Shown: piece by piece, positions 33,745 through 44,952 of the stretch
Position numbering within the stretch: the stretch's first letter is position 1
Layout of the letters: every line of letters starts with the position of its first letter
Assembly: GCF_030253575.1 (NCBI RefSeq)
Contig: NC_080561.1
Coordinates: 9,334,501 to 9,398,500, forward strand
Direction: 5' to 3'
DNA: 64,000 nucleotides
Source of the DNA: Rhododendron vialii
Taxonomy: Eukaryota > Streptophyta > Magnoliopsida > Ericales > Ericaceae
Made by a program: the position numbers and the translations under genes
Notes under the pieces: model-generated
The model's database searches: none
What the model saw: the letters and a program-made list of their open reading frames with translations, nothing else
Told to the model about the DNA's origin: nothing

Positions 33745-34851
33745 CCAAGAACTTTTAGCGATGGTAGTAAAATCGCCGTTAATAGCCAGAAACCTTCACC
33801 GGTGGTAATTTACTGCCCTTTTTGTATTTTCGACAATTGTTTTGCCAACGGAAAATTTACTAGCGATAATTTACTTTAACCGGCGGGGTTTTGGGACTGT
33901 TACTGGCAGTTTTAATGCCACTTTTTTTGAACAGCAAAAAAAATTTCATTAATTTTGAAATTGTTGCAAGACTAATAGGAGCAAGGAAATAACGTCTTGT
34001 TTAGAAGAACAATCAGTCAAATCCGAGACCCAATAACTAAATTGGCAAGAAGTGAATTCAGAACACCCAATGGGACGAAGCCCCTCTAAAGGCCGAAGCC
34101 CAATCACCCAAAATGGGTTTTAAAAACCCAGATCAAAACAATTAAGAGCAAAAGGCCTAATATGCCCAAATCATACAATAACGAACATCAATGGGCCAAA
34201 CCCAATCCAAGAGGAGCCAAGCCTGGCCCAACCCCCAAACCTAACCCTAACCAAAACATAGCAACCACACACCACCGTCGCCCAAAGCAACCGCCGACCA
34301 CCATACCCAAACAAACAACTACCACCTGAAAACTCGAAGCAAGTCGCAATCAAAACCACCAGACCCGTAGCCAATGACCAGCACCATCGCCCACCGAAAT
34401 GGTCAGAAAACAACAGCCCACCACCAACACGAAATCACCCATTGAAGCTTTGAGCACAACTGAAAACAGTAAGCCCAGATCTAGCGGCCACACCAGCTCA
34501 CCATATGCAATTTCCCAACGTCGATGACCGCACCTCGCCGTTGAGCATAACCGATAATACCGACTGTGATAGCTGGCGGTACGATCGGAGCAAAAAACAC
34601 ACAATCCTCCCTCCAACCCCAAGACCACACCTCGCCGTTGAGCAGAACAGGCTACACCTACTGTTATTACCAACGGCACGATCGGAGAAGACGATGAGGT
34701 GGGAAGGGGGTCGGTGGCCAAAAGGGCAGTTAGACGGATGGAACTGCAAAGTGCCTCCCCCGGCAGCGGAGGAAGATGTTGAAGCCGAAGGGTTTTTTGG
34801 GGGGTTAGAGAGCCAATTTTAATGCTGCTGATGCAAAAATTTGGCGTAGTG
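33745..34851. mobile_element. Truncated CACTA element with nested LINE
   Basis: GGCGGT-rich CACTA subterminal sequence, then a minus-strand LINE 3' part (33,923-34,816) flanked by the 13-bp repeat TTTTAATGCCACT/TTTTAATGCTGCT, then the CACTA right end TTGGCGTAGTG at 34,851. The left CACTA terminus is missing. LINE minus-strand reading ends in AATGAAATTTTTTTTGCTGT plus poly-A. Confidence 0.7.
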
Positions 34852-35402
34852 CATGTATTGAAAATTTAATTTTTTTTACCATTGAACGTATATTATCCAA
34901 ACTTAATGATTTGTGGTTATCAAATTCTACTGTCCCGTGGTGCGCGCAAACTGACTCAGAAACTACGTTACCAAAAAAACCTACTGTCAAAAGGAGGAAA
35001 AAGTTGTGATTTGAATGGGGTTGCATCATACGTGGGACAATTTCATTAGAATTGTGAGGTCAAAGTCACAAAATAAATCAATTGAACTGATTAATAAGGA
35101 ATAAATTTACAAAACCTTTTTCCCTAACACTAATTGGCACGTCCTCATTGGTACGTGTAGAAGTCTAGGAACGAGAGAAAATTAGGGAATGCACTAAACT
35201 CTTAATTAGGCAGCGTTCTTAAACTTAACTTAAAATGAGTTAATTTGTCATTATTTGAATTTTTTTTGCATTTCTTAGTTTTGCATCAAATTTTTGTGGA
35301 ATATTGATTCGTTTCGACGTGCGGAACTGGAAAAATATTTTTTTTTACTTTTACCCAAATATTTTGAGAAATAATCACTTATTTCTCAAAATAATTTAAC
35401 TT
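34852..35402. other. Spacer and type I upstream block
   Basis: Matches 46,078-46,622. No gene seen. Confidence 0.6.
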
Positions 35403-35559
35403 TTTTTTTTGATCGGCAAAAGATGAATTTTATTAAAAAACGGGGAAAGGGGAAGGGAATCCAACAAACAGTTGGATAATACACCACAAGGAAAAGCCCA
35501 TAACATCCAAAGGTCGACCAAGGTCCACATCAAATAATATAATAAAGCTCAACCCAACA
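35403..35559 (-). mobile_element. Truncated copy of the upstream retroelement, fused to TNL-2
   Basis: Same retroelement as 288-629 and 46,623-46,954, but cut at CCCAACA (35,553-35,559), where TNL sequence starts. See the deletion-junction finding. Confidence 0.85.
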
Positions 35560-37162
35560 AAAAATGAAGCAATGTGGAGGAATAATTTCCTGTCGCGATC
35601 ATCTTGTAAGGACATAAAGCTAATTGCCAGTGTTTATAGGATCTGATTTCCAGTGAATGATTCCATTTCTTCCAATGAAGTCTCCCATTCCTCTGCACTT
35701 CTATCACGGAGAGAAGAACCCAACAGTTTAAGAGCATGAGGGAGTCCTTTGCACTGTTGGAGTACACTTTTTGAGTACTCCATGAAACCTTCAATAGGAT
35801 GTGCTTGTCTAAAGGCATGCCAACTGAAGAGCCGCAGTGACTCATTATAATCAATTTCCTTAACCTTAAAGGTCTCGTCAACTTTATATGGTTTCAGCAG
35901 TTTCTCATAACGCGTTGTTATAATAACCTTACTTCCTGGACAAAACCAGTCTCGCATTCCAAGTACTGCATTCAATTGATCCAGTTGATCCACATTGTCA
36001 AGAACAACGAGAACCCTTCTGTAACTTACTGCATTTTTAATCTTAATGCCAATTTTTAGTTTTCCACACCTCGAAATATCTGAAAGTAGTTGTTCTTGTA
36101 AATGTACTAAACCATTGGGCTGTTTAGAAGTCTCTCTAATATCATAAAGAAAGCTACTGCATTCAAACCTGTCAAAATTTGAGTTATAGACAGTTTTGGC
36201 AATGGTTGTCTTCCCTATTCCACCAATCCCGGCGAACACCCCAATGCCAGCATCAGTTGCCCCATTTTGTAACCAATAATTTATGCTCTCAACTCGAGAA
36301 TCAATTCCAATCTGGTATTGGGTAACACCCAAGACCCCTACGATTTAGTTTGTTCGAGATCTCTTTGATAATTTCCTGGATGAACTTCGATTCATGCCTA
36401 CAGATTTTGATCAACAAAACAAAAAACAAAAGAGCAGAGTAAGAATTTCATGTTTCTTACAAACACATGGAAAGGGAAACTATCAAGAAAACTACCAGCC
36501 GCTAGAACAATATTTCTAGACTGATTTCGATCTCTTTTCTAATTAACATGTATCCTGTTTCTGTCAGAATCTTTATGTAAATACTGCAAAACTATGTGTG
36601 GGCAACATCTGAATGAAATTACGGGCACATACAGCCCAATGGTGCCTTATAAAGAATTCCGGGACATTTACCCATCAGATTGATTTTGCAAGACCATCCC
36701 TCTTAATTTTGCAACTTCCCTAAGACCTGCTCTCCACCTCTCCACGTTTTCCATCAAATCCTTTCCCTTCCATCTGTTGCTGAAATGAATTGTTCTTCAT
36801 GATTAGCAAACGCTTCTCCGAAACTCCCAGTCTGCTTCCCAACTTCAGATGGGTCCACATTGTAGTACACCGGCAATATTCTGTGTCCAACTGCCTTCCA
36901 GCGTTGGAGAACATCTAGAAGTTCATCAAGGTAGGCACCGTCCCGAAGAAGCATAGCCTTTCGAGAAGACAATTACTGAAACACTGGATTCTTCGGTGGC
37001 TCGTTGACATTCTGACTGCATATTGTGCCCTCTCTCAATTCCATCATCTGCTCGACAAGTGTGAATTCCAGAGCGAACCAGCGCTGTATAAAGGTGATCT
37101 GAAAAGTTGATACTAGTGTCATCGCTGGAGCTTAAGAACACCTGGTAAGTACACTGACACAT
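35560..37162 (-). pseudogene. TNL-2, TIR-NBS pseudogene truncated by a deletion
   Basis: TIR start at 37,162 (YQVFLSSSDDTSINFSDHLY, TALVRSGIHTC). A 4-bp insertion (TAGG, near 36,930) shifts frame before the CLDEL catalytic region, which reads on in another frame (VDPSEVGKQTGSF). The NB-ARC exon is the best preserved of the three: about 232 codons (36,332-35,634) with GIGGIGKTT, FLYDIRETS, RRVLVVLDNVD, GSKVIITTR and CKGLPHALKLLGSSL, lacking about 15 bases after KIG. It ends at the TAA shared by all three copies. ARC2 beyond LHIASFFVG and all LRRs are gone. Confidence 0.85.
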
Positions 37163-37880
37163 GGAAGAGGAGGTTTTTTTGTGTCCTCATAGCAGTTACT
37201 GGACAAATATCTGGAAGAAAATGCAATTTCTGTTCAGTTGAAAGGACACTAGGCTTGTAGTTTCACTTATTTGGATAGCTAAAGAAAGATATAAGTAATG
37301 GTGGAAAAAAGATGGAAAATAAACAAAAGGACGAATCTTTATCGGGTCCAGTTTGTTTCTCACCAAATCTCATCACTTTTAGCAAGACTTGGTATGAAAC
37401 TACAACCCTTTCTCTTCTCTTCCTTTCTCACAAGCAAAAGCCAGTGGACGGAAGCAAAAAAAGCATAAACTGAGCATAACACAAACTAGCACAAATGTGA
37501 AACAGAAAAGAAGACGACGATCAACAACAAGAAGTAGCGAGATTGCGAAAATTACCCGACCGATCAATCGGAACCCTAATTGGCTATGCTCTGTTATCGA
37601 CTGGGAAAAAAACTTGTAGGACTGCCACTCTTGGATTATGCATCTTCTAGGTTTAACCATGGAGTAATTCAGGGAGGAGTTGAACTGAACACTCTTTAAC
37701 CGTAATTCCAAACAAAATAATTTTTCCTTTCCGCGCTTCCAAACACGGTAATTTGTTTGCAATTATGAAAGATGTTACAAGATAACGAAGCAAATAATAA
37801 AATCTAAAAAGTATGATATTCCAATATTTATTTAAATCTTTGTTTTTTATCTAATGAAGTAACTCTCCATGTTCCTAATA

Positions 37881-37882
<2 letters not shown>
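37163..37882. other. TNL-2 upstream region
   Basis: Nearly identical to 52,312-53,030. A 120-codon open frame on the minus strand (37,400-37,762) is shared with 52,548-52,910, but has no recognisable domain and lies where a TNL promoter/5' leader is expected, so I do not call it a gene. Confidence 0.5.

Positions 37883-37919
<37 letters not shown>
37883..37919. repeat. (CT)n microsatellite
   Basis: Shorter allele of the spacer CT tract seen at 6,690-6,765. Confidence 0.9.
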
Positions 37920-37921
<2 letters not shown>

Positions 37922-38132
37922 GAAAAAATAAAAAAATAAAAAAATTAGAAAATTAGGGATGATTAATTAGAAAATTAGAAGCTGATCCTCTTTTTTAGGA
38001 TTGGTTTGATGCCAACCCTAAATATTATTTTCGAACCTAAATAGGCTCGGATATATTGTGTAATGACTTTTATAGCCCGTTCCAACTAAAACTGATCTCC
38101 AGAACCCAATAAATCACTCCCCATCAAAAATC

Positions 38133-38500
38133 ACGGCGGACCCGTTCACTCTCGTCGCCGACTTCTGTTACGGCATCCACGTCCTCATAATGCCCTTCAA
38201 CGTTGTCGCCCTGAGATTGGCGGCGGAGCAGCTTGAGCGGACGGAGGGCGATGGCGACGCGGCTGACGAGAACCTAGGGCAGATGGCGGAGGCGTACTTC
38301 CACTACGCGATCTCCCTCGGCAGAGTACACGTTGACTGGATTCCAATCGTGCCTGCTGCTACTGCCGGAGGTGGAGACGACGACGGCTCTCGCCAGCAAG
38401 TGCGTTGAGGCATTGAGTGTGTTTATGCGCCAGCGCTGGAGGAAGCGACAGAAAAAGCCAGTGTCGGCAAGGTGCTCTGGCGACTTGACTAGGACCGTGA
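38133..38500 (+). pseudogene. NPH3/BTB-family gene fragment captured in the MULE
   Basis: The + strand reads ADPFTLVADFCYGIHVLIMP, FNVVALRLAAEQLERTE, ENLGQMAEAYFHYAI, then, after a frame break near 38,345, CLLLLPEVETTTALASKCVE. This is the collinear start of the NPH3 domain (A-D-F-C-Y-G, F-N-V-A-A-L-R-A-A-A-E-x-L-x-M-T-E, L-L-P-E-A-E) of phototropin-signalling substrate-adaptor proteins. The BTB domain and the rest are absent. It is GC-rich compared with its surroundings, as expected of captured coding DNA. Not functional. Confidence 0.8.
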
Positions 38501-38849
38501 AGGGGATCTTGGGACCTGCGTTTGGTTAGGTGTACGGTGGACAGTAAGAACCATTTGCAACATGAGATTGCTGATGGCGATGTCAAGGTCCTTGTTTTTT
38601 TAATAATATAGTTTTTGAAGTGTGGTTCTGGTATTTATTTTTGGGGTAACTAGAGGTGTTTGGAATTTGTTCATCGTTATGTTACATGAATGGTTCTGGT
38701 ATTTGTTTTTTTAGCTATGAGAACTGGTGGGTTGATTCTCCGCGAGTGCATGCATGGAGTTATGTAAACTGTATATTTTAGTGTGTATTTTGGCTATGTA
38801 AATTATGTGGTGGGTTATGTGAACTGTGTTTGGAAATTGGAATCTGCAT

Positions 38850-40610
38850 TGGAGAGAAAGTTATCGTGTTTGTTGTGAATTTTATTTGTGTGTGTATTTT
38901 TTATGAGAAATGTATATTTTTCTATGAGAATTGTGTATTTTCTTTGAGAATTGTATATTTTTCTATGAGAACTGTGTATTTTTTATGAGAATTGTGTGTT
39001 TTAGCGTGTAGTATAACTATGTGAACTGTGTATTTTCTATGAGAACTGTCTATAAGAACTATGTATTTTCCATAAAAACTGTGTATTTTCTATAATAATT
39101 GTGTATTTTCTACGAAAACTGTCTATGAAAATTGTGTAGTTTTCTATGAGAATTGTGTGTTTTTTTATAAGAATTGTGATTTTCTCTATTTTCTTTTCTT
39201 TTAAATATTTTATTTTTCAGCCTTACTTTTTTATTGTTACTACTACACTTGGTTAGATTTTAGTTGAGTGCTACGAATTTGTTTAATTTTTGTTCAATTT
39301 TTTGGTACTTTGAAAATTTGTTCAATTTTTGTTCATGTGTGTATTTTCTATGAGAACTGTGTTTTTTCCTATGAGAATTATGTATTTTCTATGACATTTG
39401 TGTATTTGTCCATGAGAACTGTCGATAAGAACTATGTATTTTCCATGAAAACAGTGCATTTTCTATAAGAATTGTATATTTTATGCGAAGGCTGTCTATG
39501 AGAATTGTGTATTTTAGATGAGAACTGTGTATTTTCTACGGGAACATTGTATTTTTCTATGAGAACTGTCTATAAGAACTGTGTATTTTTCTATGAGAAC
39601 TGTGCATTTTTTATGAGAACTGTGTATGAGTCCATGACAACTATCTATGAGAACTGTATATTTTCTATGAGAATTGAGTATTGTCCATGAAAACTGTGTA
39701 TTTTTTATTACAACTACATATTTTCTATAATAACTGTGTATTTTAGTATGTGATGAGGCTATTTGAACTGTGTATTTTTCAATTCACATAATCATTTCAC
39801 ATAGTTCTCATAGAACTGAAAATGAGAATTGACTATGAGAATTGTCAATTCTCATAATCAGTTCACATATCTAATGGTATTTTTGTTTGAAACAGTTCTC
39901 ATAAAAACAGTTCTCATAGGGACAGTTCTCATAGAAATAGTGTGTGGTATAACTATGTGAACTATATATTTTCTATGAGAACTGTGCCTAGTTCTCATAG
40001 ACACAGTTCTCATAGTAAACCTAGACCTTAGAGGGGGAAAGTGGCAATCCTCCTAAACTATGACGACTTATGTGTAAATGTAATGCTTAAAAATGGCTTT
40101 TGCATTAGCCTAATTTGATTAAACTAATAGAAAATTAGAGGCCGGTCCTCTAATTATACATGAGAATTGCGAAACTGTGTAAATTATGAGGCCGGTCCTC
40201 TAAAGTAGCTTTTGCATTGGCCTAACTTGATTAAACTATGATAACTGTGTATTATATATGAGAACTGTGTATTTTTCACGGGAACATTGTATTTTTCTAT
40301 GAGAACTATGTATTTTTCTAAGAGAACTGTGTATTTTTTATGAGAACTGTGTATTGTCCATGATAACTATCTACGAGAACTGTGTATTTTCTATGAGAAT
40401 TGAGTATTGTCTATGAGAACTGTGTATTTTCTATGACAACTACGTAGTTTCTATAAGAACTGTGTATTTTAGTGTGTAGTGAGACTATTTGAACTATGTA
40501 TTTTTTAGTTTACATAGCCAGTTCACAGAGTCAAAGGTATTTTTGTCCGAAACAGTTCTCATAGAGACAATTCTCATAAAAACAGTTCTCATAGAAAATT
40601 CTCATAGCAA
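38850..40610. repeat. Degenerate ~20-bp minisatellite, partly inverted
   Basis: Dozens of diverged copies of a unit close to TATGAGAACTGTGTATTTTC. Two runs on the plus strand (about 38,880-39,170 and 39,330-39,790) are followed by a run of the complementary form (ACAGTTCTCATAGA, about 39,790-40,020), then another plus run (about 40,235-40,490) and another complementary run (about 40,505-40,610). Short open frames here are repeat artefacts. Confidence 0.9.
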
Positions 40611-40937
40611 AGGGTATTTTTTTAATCTTACATAATTTCATATTTAATATGGATCTTGTTTAATAGATATCGTCGAGTAGGTTCCAAAAATATAATTTTT
40701 TTTAAAAATGAATATCTACAACAAAAGATATGACTTTTTGAAATTTAAACAATGTTTTAATGGTGCACCAATACTCATGGAGCACTTGATAATTTTTTTA
40801 TACTAGATGATTTCTAGTTCCGTGTGCTGATGCGCATGAAGGGACATGGTTGGAATAAAAAATACAAATAATTGTGTAGGACTAAAATAAATCCAAACCT
40901 AATTTTTGAGGCCGGCCTAAAAATTCCCCATGATTAA

Positions 40938-41433
40938 TACTCCTCATATAAAACTAAATCGCTTTTGTATTTGCTTGCTTAAAAATGAATGTGTACATTT
41001 GTCTTGCGTACTTTAAGTTTTTGAAATTTGTTAACGCCACTCCTCTGCAAATGTATTTTTGATGCAAAATAACCTTGCAGAGGAGTGGCGTTAACAAAAA
41101 AGGAAGTGACAAAATTATTTCCCTTATTTCCATGCCTTCCGATTACTTTATTGCGTTTCAAAAGAAAAAATTATACTAAACGGGTATTGTGGATTACTTC
41201 TTTTTTTTTTTAATCCTTATTCGAATTTTTTTTTTTTTTTTTGCATTTGTTAGCATTGTTCAATCCATGCCTTCCGATTGACAGCAATTCATTTGCAAAA
41301 AGTGTTTCAATATTCATGAAACAAGCACAGAGTTTGTAAACGGGGTATTCCTAATTAAGTTCAAAATGTATATTGAAAATTTAAATTCTTTACCATTGAA
41401 CGTATAATATCCACAATTATTGATTGGTGGTTA
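40938..41433. other. Spacer
   Basis: Continuation of the spacer interrupted by the MULE; matches 6,795-7,350 and 53,110-53,642. It joins NAC upstream sequence at GGTGGTTAT|TGACGGG, the same junction as at about 53,645. Confidence 0.7.
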
Positions 41434-42008
41434 TTGACGGGAGTGGAAATCCACTAGTTTCCCACCACCCTCACAAAATTTAGAAAAAATATTTAGCGGT
41501 CTTGAAACATCGTCACGTGAGGTTCTGTCATACATGTTTGCGTGGGGCTCAGTAGTACAAAGTATATTGACTCCACAAAAACGTGTGACGAATTAGGGTG
41601 TTGCGACGCTGCACGACCACTGCATAATTGCTCCACAATTTAACCCAACATCACTGACTGGTCCGTTAATTCCAAATAAATAACCCAAAGTCACGTTTTT
41701 GGTTTCGATTAGGAAATACATACTTTGTACTACTCAACCATCCCAAATTACTTTTCCTTTGCAAAAAGTCAACGGAATTTTTGGATCGAAAAATAAAATA
41801 TTTTCATGGAAATTTTTTAGAATTTTTTTACACCAAATTAAAGAACAAATCAAGCACTTTATATTGATGCAAAGAAATTCAAAAAATGATACACGACGTA
41901 TTTTTTTTCCGAGAAATTACAATTCTTTTCGTAGGGAACAAGTAACCGCGGACGGAGATAGTACACTACTACTCTAGTAAGAACATACATAGCCGACTTT
42001 CTATTGTC

Positions 42009-42126
42009 CTATATATATCCTATCACATTACCTGGACTAACAACATGAGATCAGAGAGAGAGAGAGCCAAAGATTAGAGAGAGAGGAGAGAGAGAGAGGA
42101 GAGTGGTGAGAGATCAAGAACAAGAC
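42009..42126 (+). promoter_or_regulatory. NAC-D core promoter and leader
   Basis: TATA box CTATATATATCC at 42,009-42,020, then a GA-rich leader to the ATG at 42,127. Confidence 0.65.
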
Positions 42127-43422
42127 ATGAGCGTACCAGTGGGTTATAAGTTTACGCCTACAGACCAAGAACTTGTTATCGACTATCTTGAGAGCAAGTC
42201 CAAGGGTAAAGCCCTACCTTGCGATGTCGTTTTCGAGCGCGAGATTTACGGGACCGGAAACAAAGCCCCGTGGCAGATTTTCACCAGGAACGACCCGTGG
42301 GAAGAAGGCAGCGTCTACGTTCTCACGAAGCTGATCAAGGCCACCGGTAGCGACAAACGGACAGCTAGAACAGCCGGTTGTGGCTCGTGGCACGGAGAGA
42401 CCGGTCCTGTACGAATACTCGACAAAAAGCGTCGTGTGATAGGGTACAAGAGGATGCTGCGTTTTCGGATCAAGAACGGATCGGGAGCGATGGACGAGAG
42501 CGGGGAAGGAGGCCGTTGGATCATGCACGAGTTCTCTTTGTATGGCGGTAATGGTACTACTTCGACTAGGAATAAGCAATCGCCTAAAGGATCAGAATAT
42601 GTTCTTTGTAGGATAAAGAAAATATATAACTCAAAAGACAACAAGAAATCTCCGAAGAAAGTAAAGAATGTTGAGGTCCCGAGGCCTGCAAAGCGTGCGA
42701 GGAAGGAGGTGTTTGAGCAAGAACAGAAGGTGGAAGCACTGGAAACAGAAAATATAGTTCCTTACTCGCAAGAACTTTTGGAAGCGGAGAAGGAAGGACA
42801 TTATTCACAGATACTTTCCGACGCGGATGCGGATCTTGAACAACTACGTCCTATGCTGGAGTCGGAGCAGCTAGCAATAAGTATCGGTCCTGATTTTGAT
42901 GCGTCGGACCCCCGAACCCTATCTTGGCTTCCCCCAATTCCTTTCTCGGAAGAATTTTCAGAAGCGGAGGAGCAAGGAAATTATTCGCAAATGCTTTTTG
43001 ACATGGATGCGGATCTTGATTTCGATGCGCTAGACCCTCAAGCCCTATCTGGGCTTGTCCAAACACCTTCCTCGGAAGAACTTTCAGAAGCGAAGAAGCA
43101 AGAAAATTATTCGCAAATGCTTTTTGACATGGATGCGGATCTTGATTTTGATGTGTTGGACCCTCAAGCCCTATCTGGACTTGCCCAAACACCTTTCTCA
43201 GAAGAACTTTCGGAAGCAGAGAAGCAAGGAAATTATTCACAAATGCTTTCTTCCATGTCGGATGCGGATCTTCATGAGGAACTAGTTTCTATATTGGAGT
43301 CAGAGCAGCTACCAAGTAGTATCGGTCTTGATTCTTGGCTTCCCGGCCTGACAGTGCCAACACCTTTCTTTGAAGAATTTTCAGAAAACAGAATCGATCG
43401 AAAACAGAATCGAGCCCACTAG
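42127..43422 (+). CDS. NAC-D, type II NAC factor with altered C terminus
   Basis: 431 codons, intronless. NAC domain (residues about 4-163) and basic segment as in NAC-C, with only a few substitutions from NAC-F. Four acidic repeats remain. After FFEEFSE the frame runs into what is 3' flank in the paralogues: the last repeat is deleted and the protein ends ENRIDRKQNRAH. AATCGATCGAAAACAGAATC occurs twice nearby (about 43,389 and 43,439), so slippage or repeat-mediated deletion is likely. DNA binding should be unaffected; the fifth repeat and the EWSL end are lost. The ATG is chosen by alignment with NAC-C. Confidence 0.85.
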   Translation: MSVPVGYKFTPTDQELVIDYLESKSKGKALPCDVVFEREIYGTGNKAPWQIFTRNDPWEEGSVYVLTKLIKATGSDKRTARTAGCGSWHGETGPVRILDKKRRVIGYKRMLRFRIKNGSGAMDESGEGGRWIMHEFSLYGGNGTTSTRNKQSPKGSEYVLCRIKKIYNSKDNKKSPKKVKNVEVPRPAKRARKEVFEQEQKVEALETENIVPYSQELLEAEKEGHYSQILSDADADLEQLRPMLESEQLAISIGPDFDASDPRTLSWLPPIPFSEEFSEAEEQGNYSQMLFDMDADLDFDALDPQALSGLVQTPSSEELSEAKKQENYSQMLFDMDADLDFDVLDPQALSGLAQTPFSEELSEAEKQGNYSQMLSSMSDADLHEELVSILESEQLPSSIGLDSWLPGLTVPTPFFEEFSENRIDRKQNRAH

Positions 43423-44715
43423 TCATTCAGTTATAAGGAATCGATCGAAAACAGAATCGTAGACATGTAATGTTCTTATCAGTTACGATTGTTCTATGCT
43501 TTGGAGTATAGACCAGCTTCTATTTTCCTAATGGTTTGCTTCTTTAATTTGCCTATTGGTTTGCTGTTCTATTTGTCTGTTCTTTTGCGCTGTACGTACG
43601 TAGCACAGAATCGCTAAGTACCAAAGGGATATGAAGGAATCACTCTGTCATTTATTTCTCTCATGGTAGTTTGTGCACATTAGATTTCGCTATTTATAAT
43701 GTCGTCGATAAAATGATGTCCGATGGTGATGTGATGAATGGAATAAGGTTGTTGGGTCGACGAAAACAACGTACAGATGCTAGTTTCTATATTTCCTGAA
43801 AGAAGTATTTCGGTTTGAAGCAATAACATTTAACTGATAGGGGCTGCAATTTTCTTACCAAATGCTCCTAGCTTGAAAGCTCCATCATCATGGGAATTAT
43901 ATCTTGAAACTTTCGAAACTCAGAGAGCCGATGCTGATTTTTTTTTTCCTGTATTAAAAATTATTGTTGTTGATAAATTTTGCCTTATTTGATTTGTTAG
44001 TTTTTCATTTCTTTCGCAAGTTAATATCGGTATGAGAAAAAACAAAAAGAGAAGCAAGGGAGTGTATATCCTTATTGGAATCCCAAACAAAGAGAGGAGA
44101 ACCCTCAAAACCAAAAACAAGCAAAAGAAAAACCAAGCCATTGCGACAAAAACCAATATCCAACCTACAGCAGTCGCAGCCAGGATTTTTCAAAGGGTCA
44201 CCGCGTACAGAAAACCGAAACCATGACAGTTAGGGCAGAAACTTACAAGACATTACCCCGGCCTTCCTAAACCTTTGATTTTCCACCTAGTAATATATAG
44301 ATCCTGAGAGTGCTAGTTTGAACTCACATGTAATAGATCTGGCATTGCAATGCTGAATAGAAAGTAAACTCAACGATGAGAAAGTCCCGAACAACTTCTT
44401 CTTCAGAATCAATCCTTCTCAACTTTGGCTAGACTTTGAATCTTTCTCGGCTCTCATCTTTCAATCAAGAAACTTTGGCTATCTTTCTTTATGGACCCCA
44501 TATCCTTCTGCTTGTTGGTTCGCTCTCATGATCTAAGTAGACTCAGTTGATTGAGATAAAAGGTATTTTTCTTGGTAACGAAGCATCCGGTGCTACATAT
44601 GCATATCTTGCACTTACATTTCTTATCACGGCAAAGCAAATATTCAGAGGAATTAAGAGGTAGGTCCAGGCTCTCATATTCGTTTCGACCAACAGAGACT
44701 CATTGACATGTTATT
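43423..44715 (+). other. NAC-D 3' flank
   Basis: Type II flank as at 11,104-12,500; no independent gene seen. Confidence 0.5.
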
Positions 44716-44724
44716 TTGTTTCTT

Positions 44725-44952
44725 AAGGGTAGATTCTTAATTTTCAAATTGAGTCTCACATTGGCAGCATAACTGATCTTGGCCTTTGCAATGCCATGCG
44801 TAATAAACTTCTGGTTGTTACCTGTGGAGATGGAAAAACGATTAAGGTGACTTTCAACTCCCGAGTCTTCTATAGTTATATTGTTTCCAATCCAACATAA
44901 ATATAATAACGTATCCATAACCGTAGATGTTGGCATGGCTCTCCTGTTTTTT
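44725..44952 (+). pseudogene. TOPLESS-like WD40 fragment (TPL-4)
   Basis: Same fragment: FEIESHIGS-like start, NKLLVVTCGDGKTIK, then CWHGSPVFS cut by CACTA sequence at 44,953. Confidence 0.55.

Larger units (their letters stand above)
37968..40928. mobile_element. Pack-MULE (2,961 bp) carrying an NPH3 fragment
   Basis: Perfect 9-bp target duplication ATGATTAAT (37,959-37,967 and 40,929-40,937); the 53.1k and 6.8k spacers give the empty site. The ends are imperfect inverted repeats of about 35 bp (left AGCTGATCCTC..TTTAGG; right, reverse-complemented, GGCCGGCCTC..TTAGG), with internal GAGGCCGGTCCTCT copies near 40,140 and 40,190. No transposase is seen. It contains an NPH3-like gene piece and a minisatellite. 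Nine-base duplications are characteristic of Mutator-like elements. Confidence 0.85.

Noticed and set aside
37400-37762. 120-codon minus-strand frame repeated at 52,548-52,910
   Set aside because: The two copies are recent segmental duplicates, so conservation is uninformative; no domain, and unit 1 lacks it.
39268-39690. Open frames rich in YENCVFS-like peptides
   Set aside because: They are translations of the 20-bp minisatellite.
38850-40610. Possible CRISPR-like array because of short spaced repeats
   Set aside because: Plant nuclear context, degenerate units, no distinct spacers.
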